DNA from: Prevotella sp. CAG:1058
GTDB taxonomy: Bacteria; Bacteroidota; Bacteroidia; Bacteroidales; Bacteroidaceae
Assembly (NCBI GenBank): GCA_000433175.1
Contig: HF986739.1
Location: 10,559-70,986 of the forward strand
Direction: 5' to 3'
DNA: 60,428 nucleotides
In this document: piece by piece, positions 7,767 through 16,984 of the stretch
How positions within the stretch are numbered: the stretch's first letter is position 1
How the letters are laid out: each line of letters opens with the position of its first letter
Notes under the pieces: generated by a model
What the model saw: the letters and a program-made list of their open reading frames with translations, nothing else
Databases searched by the model: none
Told to the model about the DNA's origin: nothing
Position numbers and translations under genes: made by a program

Positions 7767-9125
7767 ATGAAAATTTCATTTGAAAATCCAGACAAGGTCA
7801 ACGGACTGATGACCTTGACCGTAGAAGAGGCTGACTATAAGGATAATGTCGAGAAGACACTTAAGAGCTATCGCAAGAAGGCCAATGTGCCGGGATTCCG
7901 TCCGGGCATGGTTCCGATGGGAATGATTAAAAAGCAGTTCGGCACAACAGCTAAGGTTGACGAAATAAACAAGCTGCTGGGCGAAGAGATATACAAGTAT
8001 GTAAAGGACAACAACATACAGATGTTGGGCGAGCCGCTGCCTTCAGACAAGCAGGTGCCCGTAGACATGGAAGCTGAGGCTCCCTATACGTTCATGTTCG
8101 ACATCGCAGTTGCTCCCGAGTTCAAGGCCGAACTGACCGGCGACGACACAGTAGACCACTATACAATCACTGTTGACGACGACGTTATCAATCGCCAGGT
8201 TGAAATGTTCGCTTCACGTGCCGGCCACTACGACAAGGTGGAGGAGTACCAGGAGCACGACATGCTGAAGGGTGACCTGCGCGAACTTGACGAAAACGGC
8301 AACACCAAAGAGGGTGGCATTACCGTTGAAGGCGCAGTGCTGATGCCTGAATACATCAAGGTAGAAGACCAGAAGAAGCTGTTCGACGGCTGCAAGCTGG
8401 GCGACATCATTACGTTCAACCCGAAGAAGGCTTATCCGGAAAGCGACATCGAGGTTTCTTCACTGCTCAAGATAAAGAAAGAGGAAGTAGCCGACATGAA
8501 CTCTGACTTCAGCTATCAGATTACTGAAATTTCACGCTACACCAAGGCTGAGGTTAACCAGGAACTGTTCGACCAGGTATTCGGTAAGGACGCAATTAAG
8601 GACGAGGCTGAGTTCCGTGCAAAGATAGCAGAAGGACTTAAGGCACAGTTTGCCATGGATACAGACTTCAAGTTCATCCAGGACGTACGCAAGTACATGG
8701 AGGGCAAGGTCGGCACGCTGACTTATCCCGACGCTTTGCTGAAGCGTGTCATGCTCAACAACAACAAGGACAAGGGCCAGGAGTTTGTTGACAAGAACTA
8801 CGACCAGAGCATCAAGGAACTGACATGGCACCTCATCAAGGAGCAGCTCGTACAGGCTAACGGCATAAAGATTGAAGACGCCGACATCAAGGAGACGGCC
8901 AAGGAGGCTGCACGCGCACAGTTCGCACAGTACGGCATGAACAATATACCCGAGGAGTATATAGAAAACTATGCTACCGACATGCTGAAGAAGAAGGAGT
9001 ATATCGACTCGTTCGTTGACCGCAGCATAGACCGCAAGCTGACAGAGGCTCTGAAGAAGGTTGTGAAACTCAATGAGAAAACCGCAACCCTTGACGAGTT
9101 TAACAAACTGATGCAGGGCGAATAA
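7767..9125 (+). CDS. tig: trigger factor, ribosome-associated chaperone
   Basis: 452 residues, close to the usual 430-450. The N-terminal ribosome-binding domain carries the signature NVPGFRPGMVPMGMIKKQFG at about residues 40-59; the usual Lys after FRxG is Met. A central domain with long insertions and a helical C-terminal substrate-binding arm follow (QFAQYGMNNIPEEYIENYA near 390-410). It binds the ribosome next to the exit tunnel and shields nascent chains. It sits upstream of clpP and clpX, a common bacterial order. A hairpin with an embedded promoter separates it from clpP, so it is probably its own transcription unit. Confidence 0.97.
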   Translation: MKISFENPDKVNGLMTLTVEEADYKDNVEKTLKSYRKKANVPGFRPGMVPMGMIKKQFGTTAKVDEINKLLGEEIYKYVKDNNIQMLGEPLPSDKQVPVDMEAEAPYTFMFDIAVAPEFKAELTGDDTVDHYTITVDDDVINRQVEMFASRAGHYDKVEEYQEHDMLKGDLRELDENGNTKEGGITVEGAVLMPEYIKVEDQKKLFDGCKLGDIITFNPKKAYPESDIEVSSLLKIKKEEVADMNSDFSYQITEISRYTKAEVNQELFDQVFGKDAIKDEAEFRAKIAEGLKAQFAMDTDFKFIQDVRKYMEGKVGTLTYPDALLKRVMLNNNKDKGQEFVDKNYDQSIKELTWHLIKEQLVQANGIKIEDADIKETAKEAARAQFAQYGMNNIPEEYIENYATDMLKKKEYIDSFVDRSIDRKLTEALKKVVKLNEKTATLDEFNKLMQGE

Positions 9126-9156
9126 ATATTTTTTGCAAAAAAACTTCCACTATATT

Positions 9157-9226
9157 AAGGAGGTTTCCGACTTTTTTATTAACTTTGTTCCGCTTGAACA
9201 AAATAAAAGGGGTCGGAAACCTCCTT
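9157..9226 (+). terminator. tig terminator with the clpP promoter in its loop
   Basis: A perfect 15-bp inverted repeat: AAGGAGGTTTCCGAC at 9157-9171 pairs with 9212-9226, followed by T-rich TCTTTTG. The 40-nt loop contains TAACTTTG at 9180-9187, an exact -7 element. Transcripts reading through from tig contain both arms and can fold. A transcript starting in the loop, near 9194, lacks the left arm and would escape termination. Confidence 0.7.
9180..9187 (+). promoter_or_regulatory. -7 promoter element of clpP
   Basis: TAACTTTG exact consensus, 155 bp before the clpP ATG, inside the loop of the terminator hairpin. No -33 TTTG is seen at the expected distance, so it may be weak or need an activator. 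Confidence 0.5.
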
Positions 9227-9341
9227 TCTTTTGTCAGGTCATACGGTTGCGGGCATTGGGCGGTGCAACGTGTGGTTGAAGTCCCGACCCTGAGGCCATT
9301 AAGCCTGGCACCTTACACCTATTATTTATAAAACATAAAAA

Positions 9342-10007
9342 ATGAACGATTTTAGAAAATTTGCTACCGGTCATCTCGGAATGAACGGTATGGTGCTCGA
9401 CGATGTGATGAAGGCTCAGATGCAGTATCTTAATCCTTACATACTCGAGGAACGTCAGCTCAACGTTACGCAGATGGACGTGTTCTCGCGTTTGATGATG
9501 GACCGCATCATCTTCCTCGGCACGCAGATTGACGACTATACGGCCAATACATTGCAGGCACAGCTGCTTTATCTCGATTCTGTTGACTCGGGCAAGGATA
9601 TTTCCATATACATCAACAGCCCCGGTGGCAGCGTGACAGCCGGACTCGGAATTTACGACACGATGCAGTTCATATCTAGCGACGTGGCCACAATATGTAC
9701 AGGTATGGCTGCTTCGATGGCTGCAGTACTGCTCGTTGCCGGAACAGAAGGCAAGCGCTCGGCTCTTACACACAGCCGCGTGATGATACACCAGCCGCTC
9801 GGCGGAGTGCAGGGACAAGCTTCAGACATTGAAATCGAGGCAAAGGAGATTCTTAAATTCAAGAAGGAACTTTACACCATAATATCAGAACACTCGCATA
9901 CTCCTTATGAAAAGGTTTATAAGGATTCAGACCGTAATTACTGGATGACTGCCGAAGAGGCCAAGGAATACGGCATGATAGACGAAGTTTTGATTAGGAA
10001 GAAATAA
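9342..10007 (+). CDS. clpP: ClpP ATP-dependent protease proteolytic subunit
   Basis: 221 residues. The serine-protease triad is visible: Ser in [13 protein letters not shown], His in [11 protein letters not shown], and an Asp in the [20 protein letters not shown] region. The oligomer-forming handle and the [19 protein letters not shown] oxyanion segment are intact. It forms two stacked heptameric rings that degrade proteins fed in by ClpX, whose gene starts 47 bp downstream. The N-terminal extension of about 25 residues before the conserved core is somewhat longer than in E. coli. Confidence 0.97.
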   Translation: MNDFRKFATGHLGMNGMVLDDVMKAQMQYLNPYILEERQLNVTQMDVFSRLMMDRIIFLGTQIDDYTANTLQAQLLYLDSVDSGKDISIYINSPGGSVTAGLGIYDTMQFISSDVATICTGMAASMAAVLLVAGTEGKRSALTHSRVMIHQPLGGVQGQASDIEIEAKEILKFKKELYTIISEHSHTPYEKVYKDSDRNYWMTAEEAKEYGMIDEVLIRKK

Positions 10008-10054
10008 TATGAAGAAAGCGGCGTGTGCCCATTTGGCGTGCCGTCTTGTTGAAT

Positions 10055-11308
10055 ATGGACAATAGAAAGAAACGGATGGAAAAGGTTTGCAGCTTCTGCG
10101 GACGCAGCGAGCATGATGTAAAACTGCTTATAACCGGCCTGACGGGGTATATCTGTGAAGACTGTGCCGCACAGGCTTACGAGATTGTAAAGTCGACAGG
10201 CTTGCTCGATGTGGAGCAAAAAAAGAAAGGCTTGAAGTTCAAGCCGAAGAAAGTTCCCAAGCCGCTTGAGATTAAGAATTATCTTGACCAGTATGTAATA
10301 GGGCAGGACGATGCCAAGCGCTGTCTCGCAGTAGCCGTTTACAACCACTATAAACGACTTCAGCAGCCGGACGATGACAATGGTGTCGAGATAGAGAAGA
10401 GCAATATTATTATGGTGGGCAGCACCGGTACGGGCAAGACATTGATGGCGCGCACCATTGCCAAGCTGCTCGACGTGCCGTTCACGATAGTTGACGCTAC
10501 TGTCTTTACTGAAGCTGGCTATGTGGGTGAAGACGTTGAAAGCATTCTTAGCCGTCTGCTCCAGGTGGCTGACTATGATGTTGAGGCTGCCGAACGCGGC
10601 ATAGTATTCATTGACGAGATAGACAAGATTGCTCGTAAGAGCGACAATCCGTCGATAACCCGTGACGTGAGTGGTGAAGGTGTACAGCAGGGATTGCTTA
10701 AACTGTTGGAAGGTACGATGGTTAACGTTCCGCCACAGGGCGGCCGCAAGCATCCCGACCAGGAGTACATCCACGTTGACACGAAGAATATTCTCTTTAT
10801 ATGTGGTGGCGCGTTTGACGGTATCGAGCGCAAGATTGCACAACGAATGAATACGCATGTGGTAGGTTATAACTCGGTTCAGAACGTTCGCAGCATAGAC
10901 AAGAACGACCTGATGAAGTATATCTTGCCGCAAGATTTGAAGTCGTTCGGCCTTATACCTGAAATTATAGGCCGTCTGCCGGTGCTCACATATCTTAATC
11001 CGTTGGACCGCGATGCCCTCCGTTCGATTCTTGTTGAACCGAAGAACTCTATCGTAAAGCAGTATAAGAAGCTGTTCGAGATGGACGGAATAAAACTCGA
11101 TTTCACGGAAGAAGCACTCGACTTCATTGTCGACAAGGCCATGGAGTACAAGCTAGGAGCCCGCGGACTGAGGTCGATTGTAGAGAGCGTGATAATGGAC
11201 GCGATGTTTGAAATACCTTCGAAGGATGTAAAGACTTTCGAGGTGAATCTTGATTATGCGCGTAAACAGCTTGAGAAGGCACACTTCAACAATCTGGAAA
11301 GCGCATGA
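10055..11308 (+). CDS. clpX: ClpX ATPase subunit of the Clp protease
   Basis: 417 residues from ATG 10055; a GTG at 10025 would add ten residues of unlike sequence. The N-terminal zinc-binding domain has CSFCGRSE and CEDC. The AAA+ core has Walker A GSTGTGKT, Walker [12 protein letters not shown], and sensor 2 in [11 protein letters not shown]. ClpX unfolds substrates and threads them into ClpP. The loop that in many ClpX proteins carries IGF for docking on ClpP reads VVGYNS here. It lies directly after clpP and is almost certainly cotranscribed with it. Confidence 0.97.
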   Translation: MDNRKKRMEKVCSFCGRSEHDVKLLITGLTGYICEDCAAQAYEIVKSTGLLDVEQKKKGLKFKPKKVPKPLEIKNYLDQYVIGQDDAKRCLAVAVYNHYKRLQQPDDDNGVEIEKSNIIMVGSTGTGKTLMARTIAKLLDVPFTIVDATVFTEAGYVGEDVESILSRLLQVADYDVEAAERGIVFIDEIDKIARKSDNPSITRDVSGEGVQQGLLKLLEGTMVNVPPQGGRKHPDQEYIHVDTKNILFICGGAFDGIERKIAQRMNTHVVGYNSVQNVRSIDKNDLMKYILPQDLKSFGLIPEIIGRLPVLTYLNPLDRDALRSILVEPKNSIVKQYKKLFEMDGIKLDFTEEALDFIVDKAMEYKLGARGLRSIVESVIMDAMFEIPSKDVKTFEVNLDYARKQLEKAHFNNLESA

Positions 11309-11357
11309 GAAATGGGCTATGGAAAATGACATTTAAATAAGTTACTCTGTTATTCGT

Positions 11358-13535
11358 ATGAATCATGACGTTAATCTTAATGAGAAACTGAAACAATATT
11401 TCGGTTTTGACAAGTTCAAAGGTAATCAAGAGGCTATAATACGCAACCTGCTTGACGGCAAAAACACATTCGTACTAATGCCTACCGGTGGTGGCAAGTC
11501 TTTGTGCTATCAGTTGCCGTCGCTGATAATGGACGGCACGGCGATAGTGATTTCGCCTTTGATAGCACTAATGAAGAACCAGGTGGACGTGATTAACGGC
11601 ATGACGGAAGCAGACGGAGTAGCGCATTATCTGAACTCATCGCTGAACAAGTCGGCTATCGACCGTGTGAAGGCTGATATCCTTGAAGGCAAGACGAAAC
11701 TGTTGTATGTAGCTCCGGAGTCGTTGACCAAAGAGGATAATGTTGATTTCCTGCGTGGGGTGAAGATCTCGTTCTATGCAGTTGACGAAGCCCATTGTAT
11801 TTCTGAGTGGGGGCATGACTTCCGCCCGGAGTACAGAAGAATACGTCCGATAATAAACGAGATAGGCAATGCGCCGGTCATTGCGCTTACTGCTACCGCC
11901 ACTGACAAGGTGCGTACGGACATCAAGAAGAGTCTCGGCATACTCGATGCCGTTGAATACAAGAGCTCGTTCAACCGTCCGAACCTTTATTATGAAGTTC
12001 GTCACAAGACCAAGGATATCGACAAGCAGATAGTAAAGTTCATAAGGCAGAATCCCGGCAAGAGCGGTATTATTTATTGCTTGTCGCGCAAGAAGGTTGA
12101 AGAACTTGCAGCCGTGCTGCGGGCCAACGACATAAAGGCTGCAGCTTACCATGCCGGTCTGGATTCCGGAACGCGTTCTGCAACGCAGGATGATTTCCTG
12201 ATGGAGCGTATCGACGTAATCGTGGCGACGATAGCTTTCGGCATGGGTATCGACAAACCTGATGTTCGTTTTGTTATTCACTACGACATTCCGAAAAGCC
12301 TTGAGGGATATTACCAGGAAACCGGTCGCGCCGGACGTGACGGGGGCGAAGGCAAGTGCATAGCATTCTATTCGTACAAGGACTTGAAAAAGCTTGAGAA
12401 GTTCATGGAAGGCAAGCCTGTTGCCGAGCAGGACATAGGCCGTCAGCTGTTGCAGGAAACTGCTGCTTATGCCGAATCGTCCGTCTGTCGCAGGAAGATG
12501 CTTCTCCATTACTTTGGTGAGGAGTACGACGAGGATAATTGCGGAAACTGTGACAACTGCCTGCATCCCAAGACAAAGATTGAGGGCAAGGACGCCCTGC
12601 TGGTCGTTCTTAACGCCATAGCGGCCATAAAGGAGGATTTCCGTACGGATTATGTTATTGATTTTGTCGAGGGAAAGGACAATACTGATATAGTAGCGCA
12701 CAAGCACGACAAGCTCGAGGCATTCGGTTCAGGCGAGGATATGGACGAGAAAGTCTGGAATCCAGTTATACGCCAGGCCCTTATCGCCGGTTATCTGAAA
12801 AAGGATGTAGAGAATTACGGCATACTCAAGCTGACTGCCGCAGGCAAGAAGTTCATTAAGAATCCGCATTCGTTCATGATAGTGTTGGACAACGAGTTCA
12901 ATGAAGAAGACGAAGAGGATAGCCACGACGGTATAAGTTCGGCACTCGACCCGACGCTTCACTCCATGCTGAAAGACCTCCGCAAGAAGGTCAGCAAAAA
13001 GTTCAAGTTGCCGCCATACGTCATCTTCCAGGACATTTCACTCGAACAGATGGCCACGGTCTATCCTGTTACACTTGAGGACTTGCAGAACATACAAGGC
13101 GTCGGTGCCGGCAAGGCACGCCGTTACGGTAAAGAGTTCGTCGCTTTGATAAAGAAGTATTGCGAAGAAAACGAGATCGAGCGTCCTGAAGACCTCAGGG
13201 TGAGGACCGTAGCGAAGAAGTCTGTGCTTAAAGTGAAAATTATCCAGAGCATAGACCGTCAGATTGCGCTTGACGACATAGCAGAGGCTCAGGGATTGGA
13301 GTTCGAAGAACTGCTCGACGAGGTTGAGGCCATAGTTTACAGCGGAACTAAGATAAACATCGACTATTTCCTTGAAGACGTGATGGACGACGACCATGTG
13401 GACGACATTTACGAATATTTCAAGGAGAGCGAGACTGACGATATCGAAACTGCAGTCGAAGAACTTGGCGGCGACTACAGCGAGGACGAAATAAGGCTTG
13501 TACGCATCAAGTTCATGTCAGACATGGGTAATTAA
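11358..13535 (+). CDS. recQ: RecQ ATP-dependent DNA helicase
   Basis: 725 residues. Superfamily 2 helicase motifs: Walker A MPTGGGKS, DEAH box in YAVDEAHCISEWGHDFRP, motif III ALTATAT, and motif VI QETGRAGRDG. A zinc-binding region (CRRKMLLHYFG, CGNCDNC), a winged helix and an HRDC domain (VYPVTLEDLQNIQGVGAGKARRYG region) follow. The acidic tail of about 100 residues is longer than in E. coli RecQ, as is usual in Bacteroidetes. It acts 3' to 5' in recombination and replication-fork repair. It starts 49 bp after clpX and ends before a clear terminator. Confidence 0.95.
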   Translation: MNHDVNLNEKLKQYFGFDKFKGNQEAIIRNLLDGKNTFVLMPTGGGKSLCYQLPSLIMDGTAIVISPLIALMKNQVDVINGMTEADGVAHYLNSSLNKSAIDRVKADILEGKTKLLYVAPESLTKEDNVDFLRGVKISFYAVDEAHCISEWGHDFRPEYRRIRPIINEIGNAPVIALTATATDKVRTDIKKSLGILDAVEYKSSFNRPNLYYEVRHKTKDIDKQIVKFIRQNPGKSGIIYCLSRKKVEELAAVLRANDIKAAAYHAGLDSGTRSATQDDFLMERIDVIVATIAFGMGIDKPDVRFVIHYDIPKSLEGYYQETGRAGRDGGEGKCIAFYSYKDLKKLEKFMEGKPVAEQDIGRQLLQETAAYAESSVCRRKMLLHYFGEEYDEDNCGNCDNCLHPKTKIEGKDALLVVLNAIAAIKEDFRTDYVIDFVEGKDNTDIVAHKHDKLEAFGSGEDMDEKVWNPVIRQALIAGYLKKDVENYGILKLTAAGKKFIKNPHSFMIVLDNEFNEEDEEDSHDGISSALDPTLHSMLKDLRKKVSKKFKLPPYVIFQDISLEQMATVYPVTLEDLQNIQGVGAGKARRYGKEFVALIKKYCEENEIERPEDLRVRTVAKKSVLKVKIIQSIDRQIALDDIAEAQGLEFEELLDEVEAIVYSGTKINIDYFLEDVMDDDHVDDIYEYFKESETDDIETAVEELGGDYSEDEIRLVRIKFMSDMGN

Positions 13536-13562
13536 GTATTTTCTTTAATATTTTAATGACAG

Positions 13563-13600
13563 CGCCCCGTTAAGCATAGGCATGCAACGGGGCGTTTTTA
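13563..13600 (+). terminator. recQ terminator
   Basis: CGCCCCGTT (13563-13571) pairs with AACGGGGCG (13586-13594), followed by TTTTTATTATT. A classic intrinsic terminator about 30 bp after the recQ stop. Confidence 0.85.
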
Positions 13601-13691
13601 TTATTCCTTTTTACCGTTTGCAAGGTGGAATATTGTGCTCATGCGTGTATTTGGCGCAAGTCATGCCGCCCGACAACTCTTTACCGGTTTC

Positions 13692-14375
13692 TTACTTTGC
13701 TGCAGTCTGTTCAAGCAAGGTGCCATACGTTTTTTCAGGAACGCCCGGCAGAATCTTCTTGAGATGATGAAGCATGCGCCCGTATGACTCTTGCGGTGTG
13801 CGGTTTGTACGGCATGCTTCGCGTCCAAAGAGGTTTTCCGGCGTAGTCAGCAGCGACCATCCCCAGCCGTATTCCTGTCCATGACGGTCGTGAGGGTAAA
13901 TGAAGTCTTCGGTAACAATGTAGCATCCCATTTCCAGGCGTGCTAGATAGCTGTCGAAGCGGCTGCGCATCTTGGGTCCGGTGAATCCGCATGCCGCACG
14001 CAGTTCGCGTGTTATAAGGCTCCCCTCGTTTCTCAGCGTCGCGAGAATGGCCTCTTCAATGCTCCCCTCTACCGGATAAGGGTAAACGCTCCGGCGGTAA
14101 TTACAGAAGTCAGGCCACCACTTACGGCTTACGAATGCAGCCTTGCGCCTGAAGAACTTGCCGTACGCGCAGCCGCTTTCACGTAGAATGGAGCCTTTCC
14201 ATTTCCACAGCGGCCATTCCCATCCGCCGTCGGGTAAGCGGGTGTATTGGCACTCTTCGTCCACTACGTCTTCTGCCGACCAGCCCGGAATGCCCATGTT
14301 TAGCAAAGGGAGAAACCCTGTCTCATTGACGTATTCAACAAGTCCGGGGCATGAATGTATAAGCTCTTTTCTCAT
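13692..14375 (-). CDS. AlkZ-related winged-helix protein (tentative)
   Basis: 227 residues starting MRKELIHSCPGLVEYVNE. It is rich in Trp and Tyr with a conserved-looking block PDGGWEWPLWKWKGSI, then RRKAAFVSRKWWPDF, and a winged-helix-like part (GSLITRELRAACGF, then SRFDSYLARLEMGCYIV). This resembles the AlkZ-related family in Bacteroidetes, relatives of the YcaQ/AlkZ DNA glycosylases that unhook crosslinks. The protein is much shorter than true AlkZ and the catalytic motif is not evident, so activity is not claimed. It is a lone gene convergent with recQ. Confidence 0.55.
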   Translation of the reverse strand: MRKELIHSCPGLVEYVNETGFLPLLNMGIPGWSAEDVVDEECQYTRLPDGGWEWPLWKWKGSILRESGCAYGKFFRRKAAFVSRKWWPDFCNYRRSVYPYPVEGSIEEAILATLRNEGSLITRELRAACGFTGPKMRSRFDSYLARLEMGCYIVTEDFIYPHDRHGQEYGWGWSLLTTPENLFGREACRTNRTPQESYGRMLHHLKKILPGVPEKTYGTLLEQTAAK

Positions 14376-14546
14376 TTTACAATCCCTCGATTAATCAGTC
14401 ACTTTGTTTTTGGATGCTCTTTTACGTGTAAATCAGCATGCCGCATAGCCTGCACCGTTAATTAGGATGTGTGCCGGCATTATGGAAACAGCCTCGCTTG
14501 CTGCAGCTTGCTGACTTATCGTGTGTATGGGAACGGGTAAAAAATA

Positions 14547-14578
14547 AATCCTCACCACCTTGTTCGGTAATGAGGATT
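14547..14578 (-). terminator. terminator of the first tRNA-Val
   Basis: On the minus strand AATCCTCA (14571-14578) pairs with TGAGGATT (14547-14554), followed by TATTTTTT. It lies directly after the tRNA 3' end. Confidence 0.75.
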
Positions 14579-14582
14579 GTTG

Positions 14583-14657
14583 TGGGCGCTGAGGGATTCG
14601 AACCCCCGACCCTCTGCTTGTAAGGCAGATGCTCTAAACCAACTGAGCTAAGCGCCC
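14583..14657 (-). tRNA. tRNA-Val, anticodon TAC
   Basis: 75 nt on the minus strand. The acceptor stem is GGGCGCT with AGCGCCC, the D loop contains AGCTCAGTTGG, the anticodon loop CTTACAA gives anticodon TAC, and the T arm contains GGTTCGAATCC. CCA is not encoded. An identical copy lies at 50416-50490. Confidence 0.96.
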
Positions 14658-14677
14658 TTACTTGTCGTAAGCGAGTG

Positions 14678-14685
14678 CAAAGATA
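14678..14685 (-). promoter_or_regulatory. -7 promoter element of the first tRNA-Val
   Basis: Minus strand TATCTTTG, 20 bp before the mature tRNA. The leader between it and the tRNA is identical to that of the second copy. Confidence 0.6.
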
Positions 14686-15055
14686 CGGCATTTTTTTATT
14701 CCTGCAAAATTTTAGCGGTGTTTTTTCTATTTTTCTGCTAAAATTGTCCGTTTTAAGGCCTGCTGGCTTGATTTATACTGCGTTTTTCATTGTTTTTCGC
14801 GTTTCTTTCTTGCTTGACGCATCAGTTTGCAATCCTTGCTTGTTCCCGGTAAATACGGATGATTGCTTTGCTGGCATGTTAATTTGTGTGATGTGCGTTA
14901 CGGTTTGCAGTGAATGTGTTCCCGGTTCCGGCAGCAGGCTTGAAACAATCTCCGATGTTATTGCTTCAAAAATGCAGGATTACGCCAATAATTTAGATAA
15001 CAACGGCCTGCACTGTAGATGCTGCCGCAGCAGCGTATCAAAATTTGCGGTTTTG

Positions 15056-15143
15056 CAAAAGGCTGCTTTTCAGCCTCTAAAAGGATGCCTTTAGCACGAC
15101 AAAAGACCGTCTTTTGCAGCCTGAAAAGCCGCCTTTTGCACAG
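15056..15143. repeat. 22-bp-unit palindromic array, four units
   Basis: Units start at 15056, 15078, 15100 and 15122. The third contains a near-perfect self-palindrome, AAAAGACCGTCTTTT. A partial unit may precede at about 15039. It lies between tRNA-Val (-) and purB (+). The rest of 14686-15359 (about 670 bp) shows nothing else I recognise; the reading frames there do not look coding. Confidence 0.8.
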
Positions 15144-15359
15144 CGTGCCGTAATGTGCTGTGCTTCAGCCGGTTGTGAAACTGTCAAAAATCACGGGCGG
15201 TCGAGCCCGGCGTTTGCCTTCTTTCCTCCGCAGCCGATAGTGCTGCGGCGCGGCGTTTCATGCCTTGTTTGCGTTACGCCTGCGGCGTGTGCCGGCTTAA
15301 AAAGCATTAAGTAGCAAATATTTATCACGTATCTGTGCTCCCGAATCGATTTAAATTAT

Positions 15360-15367
15360 TAATTTTG
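15360..15367 (+). promoter_or_regulatory. -7 promoter element of purB
   Basis: TAATTTTG exact consensus, 24 bp before the chosen purB start. This supports the ATG at 15392 rather than the in-frame upstream start at 15335. Confidence 0.6.
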
Positions 15368-15391
15368 CAGCCGTTAATACGTATTATATTT

Positions 15392-16738
15392 ATGAATTTA
15401 GACATGCTTACGGCCATATCCCCCATTGACGGGCGATACAGGTCGAAAACGGCGCCGTTAGCCGGCTATTTTTCAGAGTACGCACTCATACGCTACCGCA
15501 TACGCGTTGAGATAGAATATTTCATCGCCCTGTGCGAGCTGCCCTTGCCCCAGCTTGCAGATTTCGACCAGTCGCTTTTCCCGCGCCTGCGCGACATCTA
15601 CAAGGCTTTCGACGAGGCGGGAGCTTCGCGCGTGAAGGAGATTGAAGGCATAACCAACCACGACGTGAAAGCCGTGGAGTATTACATCAAGGAGCAGTTC
15701 GACGCCATCGGCGGACTCGATAAGTACAAGGAGTTCATACACTTCGGCCTGACATCGCAGGACATCAACAACACCTCGGTGCCCCTCTCGATAAAGGAGG
15801 CACTGGTGGATGTCTACGTGCCCCTGCTCAAGGAGCTTATACAGCAGCTCGCTGACTATGCCGAGGAGTGGAAGGACGTGCCCATGCTGGCAAAGACCCA
15901 CGGCCAGCCGGCTTCGCCCACACGTCTGGGCAAGGAGGTGATGGTCTACGTCTACCGACTGACCGAACAGCTCGAACAGCTCGAGGCATGCCCCGTGACG
16001 GCCAAGTTCGGCGGTGCCACGGGCAACTACAACGCCCACCACGTGGCTTATCCAGAGTATGACTGGCGTGCATTCGGCAACAAGTTCGTAAGCGAGAAGC
16101 TCGGACTCAAGCGCGAGCAGTGGACCACGCAGATAAGCAACTACGACAACCTCGGCGCCCTTTTCGACGCCCTGCGCCGTATAAACACCATCATAATAGA
16201 CCTCGACCGCGACTTCTGGATGTACATCTCCATGGAGTACTTCAAGCAGAAGATTAAGGCCGGCGAGGTTGGTTCGAGCGCCATGCCGCACAAGGTCAAC
16301 CCCATCGACTTCGAGAACAGCGAGGGCAACCTCGGCATCGCCAACGCCATACTGCAGTTCCTTGCAGCCAAACTGCCCGTAAGCCGCCTGCAACGCGACC
16401 TTACCGACTCGACCGTACTGCGCAACGTAGGCGTTCCCCTCGGCCACGGCATGATAGCCATGCAGAGCACGCTGAAGGGCTTGCGCAAGCTGATACTTAA
16501 CGGGGAAAAACTCAATGCCGACCTCGACGACATGTGGGCGGTAGTGGCAGAGGCCATACAGACCATATTGCGCCGCGAGGCTTATCCCCATCCGTACGAA
16601 GCGCTCAAGGCGCTTACGCGTACAAACAAGAAGATGACAGAAGAGACTATTCATGAATTTATAAACGAACTGAATGTAAGCGACAAGGTGAAGGCCGAGC
16701 TTATGGCTATCACTCCGCATAATTATACAGGCATGTAA
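15392..16738 (+). CDS. purB: adenylosuccinate lyase
   Basis: 448 residues from ATG 15392 (MNLDMLTAISPIDGRYRSKT). Fumarase/aspartase superfamily signatures: FGLTSQDINNTSVPL, LAKTHGQPASPTRLGKE with the catalytic His, and the flexible signature loop GSSAMPHKVNPIDFENSEGN. It catalyses two fumarate-releasing steps of purine synthesis (SAICAR to AICAR and adenylosuccinate to AMP). The catalytic Ser is in GSSAMPHK. It has its own promoter and is followed by the rluB-like gene and asnS, a frequent Bacteroidales order. Confidence 0.97.
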   Translation: MNLDMLTAISPIDGRYRSKTAPLAGYFSEYALIRYRIRVEIEYFIALCELPLPQLADFDQSLFPRLRDIYKAFDEAGASRVKEIEGITNHDVKAVEYYIKEQFDAIGGLDKYKEFIHFGLTSQDINNTSVPLSIKEALVDVYVPLLKELIQQLADYAEEWKDVPMLAKTHGQPASPTRLGKEVMVYVYRLTEQLEQLEACPVTAKFGGATGNYNAHHVAYPEYDWRAFGNKFVSEKLGLKREQWTTQISNYDNLGALFDALRRINTIIIDLDRDFWMYISMEYFKQKIKAGEVGSSAMPHKVNPIDFENSEGNLGIANAILQFLAAKLPVSRLQRDLTDSTVLRNVGVPLGHGMIAMQSTLKGLRKLILNGEKLNADLDDMWAVVAEAIQTILRREAYPHPYEALKALTRTNKKMTEETIHEFINELNVSDKVKAELMAITPHNYTGM

Positions 16739-16742
16739 TTAA

Positions 16743-16940
16743 TTGGAAATCAGGAAACGGAAGCCCTCGGGTCGCAAGCAGTGCGGCTTGCCGTATTGCA
16801 GGATGGCGGCAGGCGCAATGTACCCCGCGGGCTGTGCCGGCGGATTATGGCAGTTAGGGCCGCAGGCTTAACGCAAGGCCAGGGCTGCCGGTGCCGTATC
16901 CCGCACACAAGGGAATGTCGTTTCAGGCTTCCGCTTCCAA
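16743..16940 (+). other. strongly folded intergenic segment between purB and the rluB-like gene
   Basis: The ends of this 198-nt GC-rich stretch are complementary: TTGGAA (16743-16748) with TTCCAA (16935-16940), and CGGAAGCC (16758-16765) with GGCTTCCG (16926-16933). Several smaller GC-rich stems are possible inside. There is no U-run after it and no clear promoter before it. It could be a structured 3' UTR, a leader or a small RNA. Confidence 0.35.
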
Positions 16941-16984
16941 GTAAATGAATACTAACCGCCGTGAGGCATTAATAAGAATGAATT

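Noticed and set aside
14583..14657. tRNA-Val as an integration site of a genomic island
   Set aside because: No integrase, no partial tRNA duplicate at a distance and no foreign gene block lie next to it.
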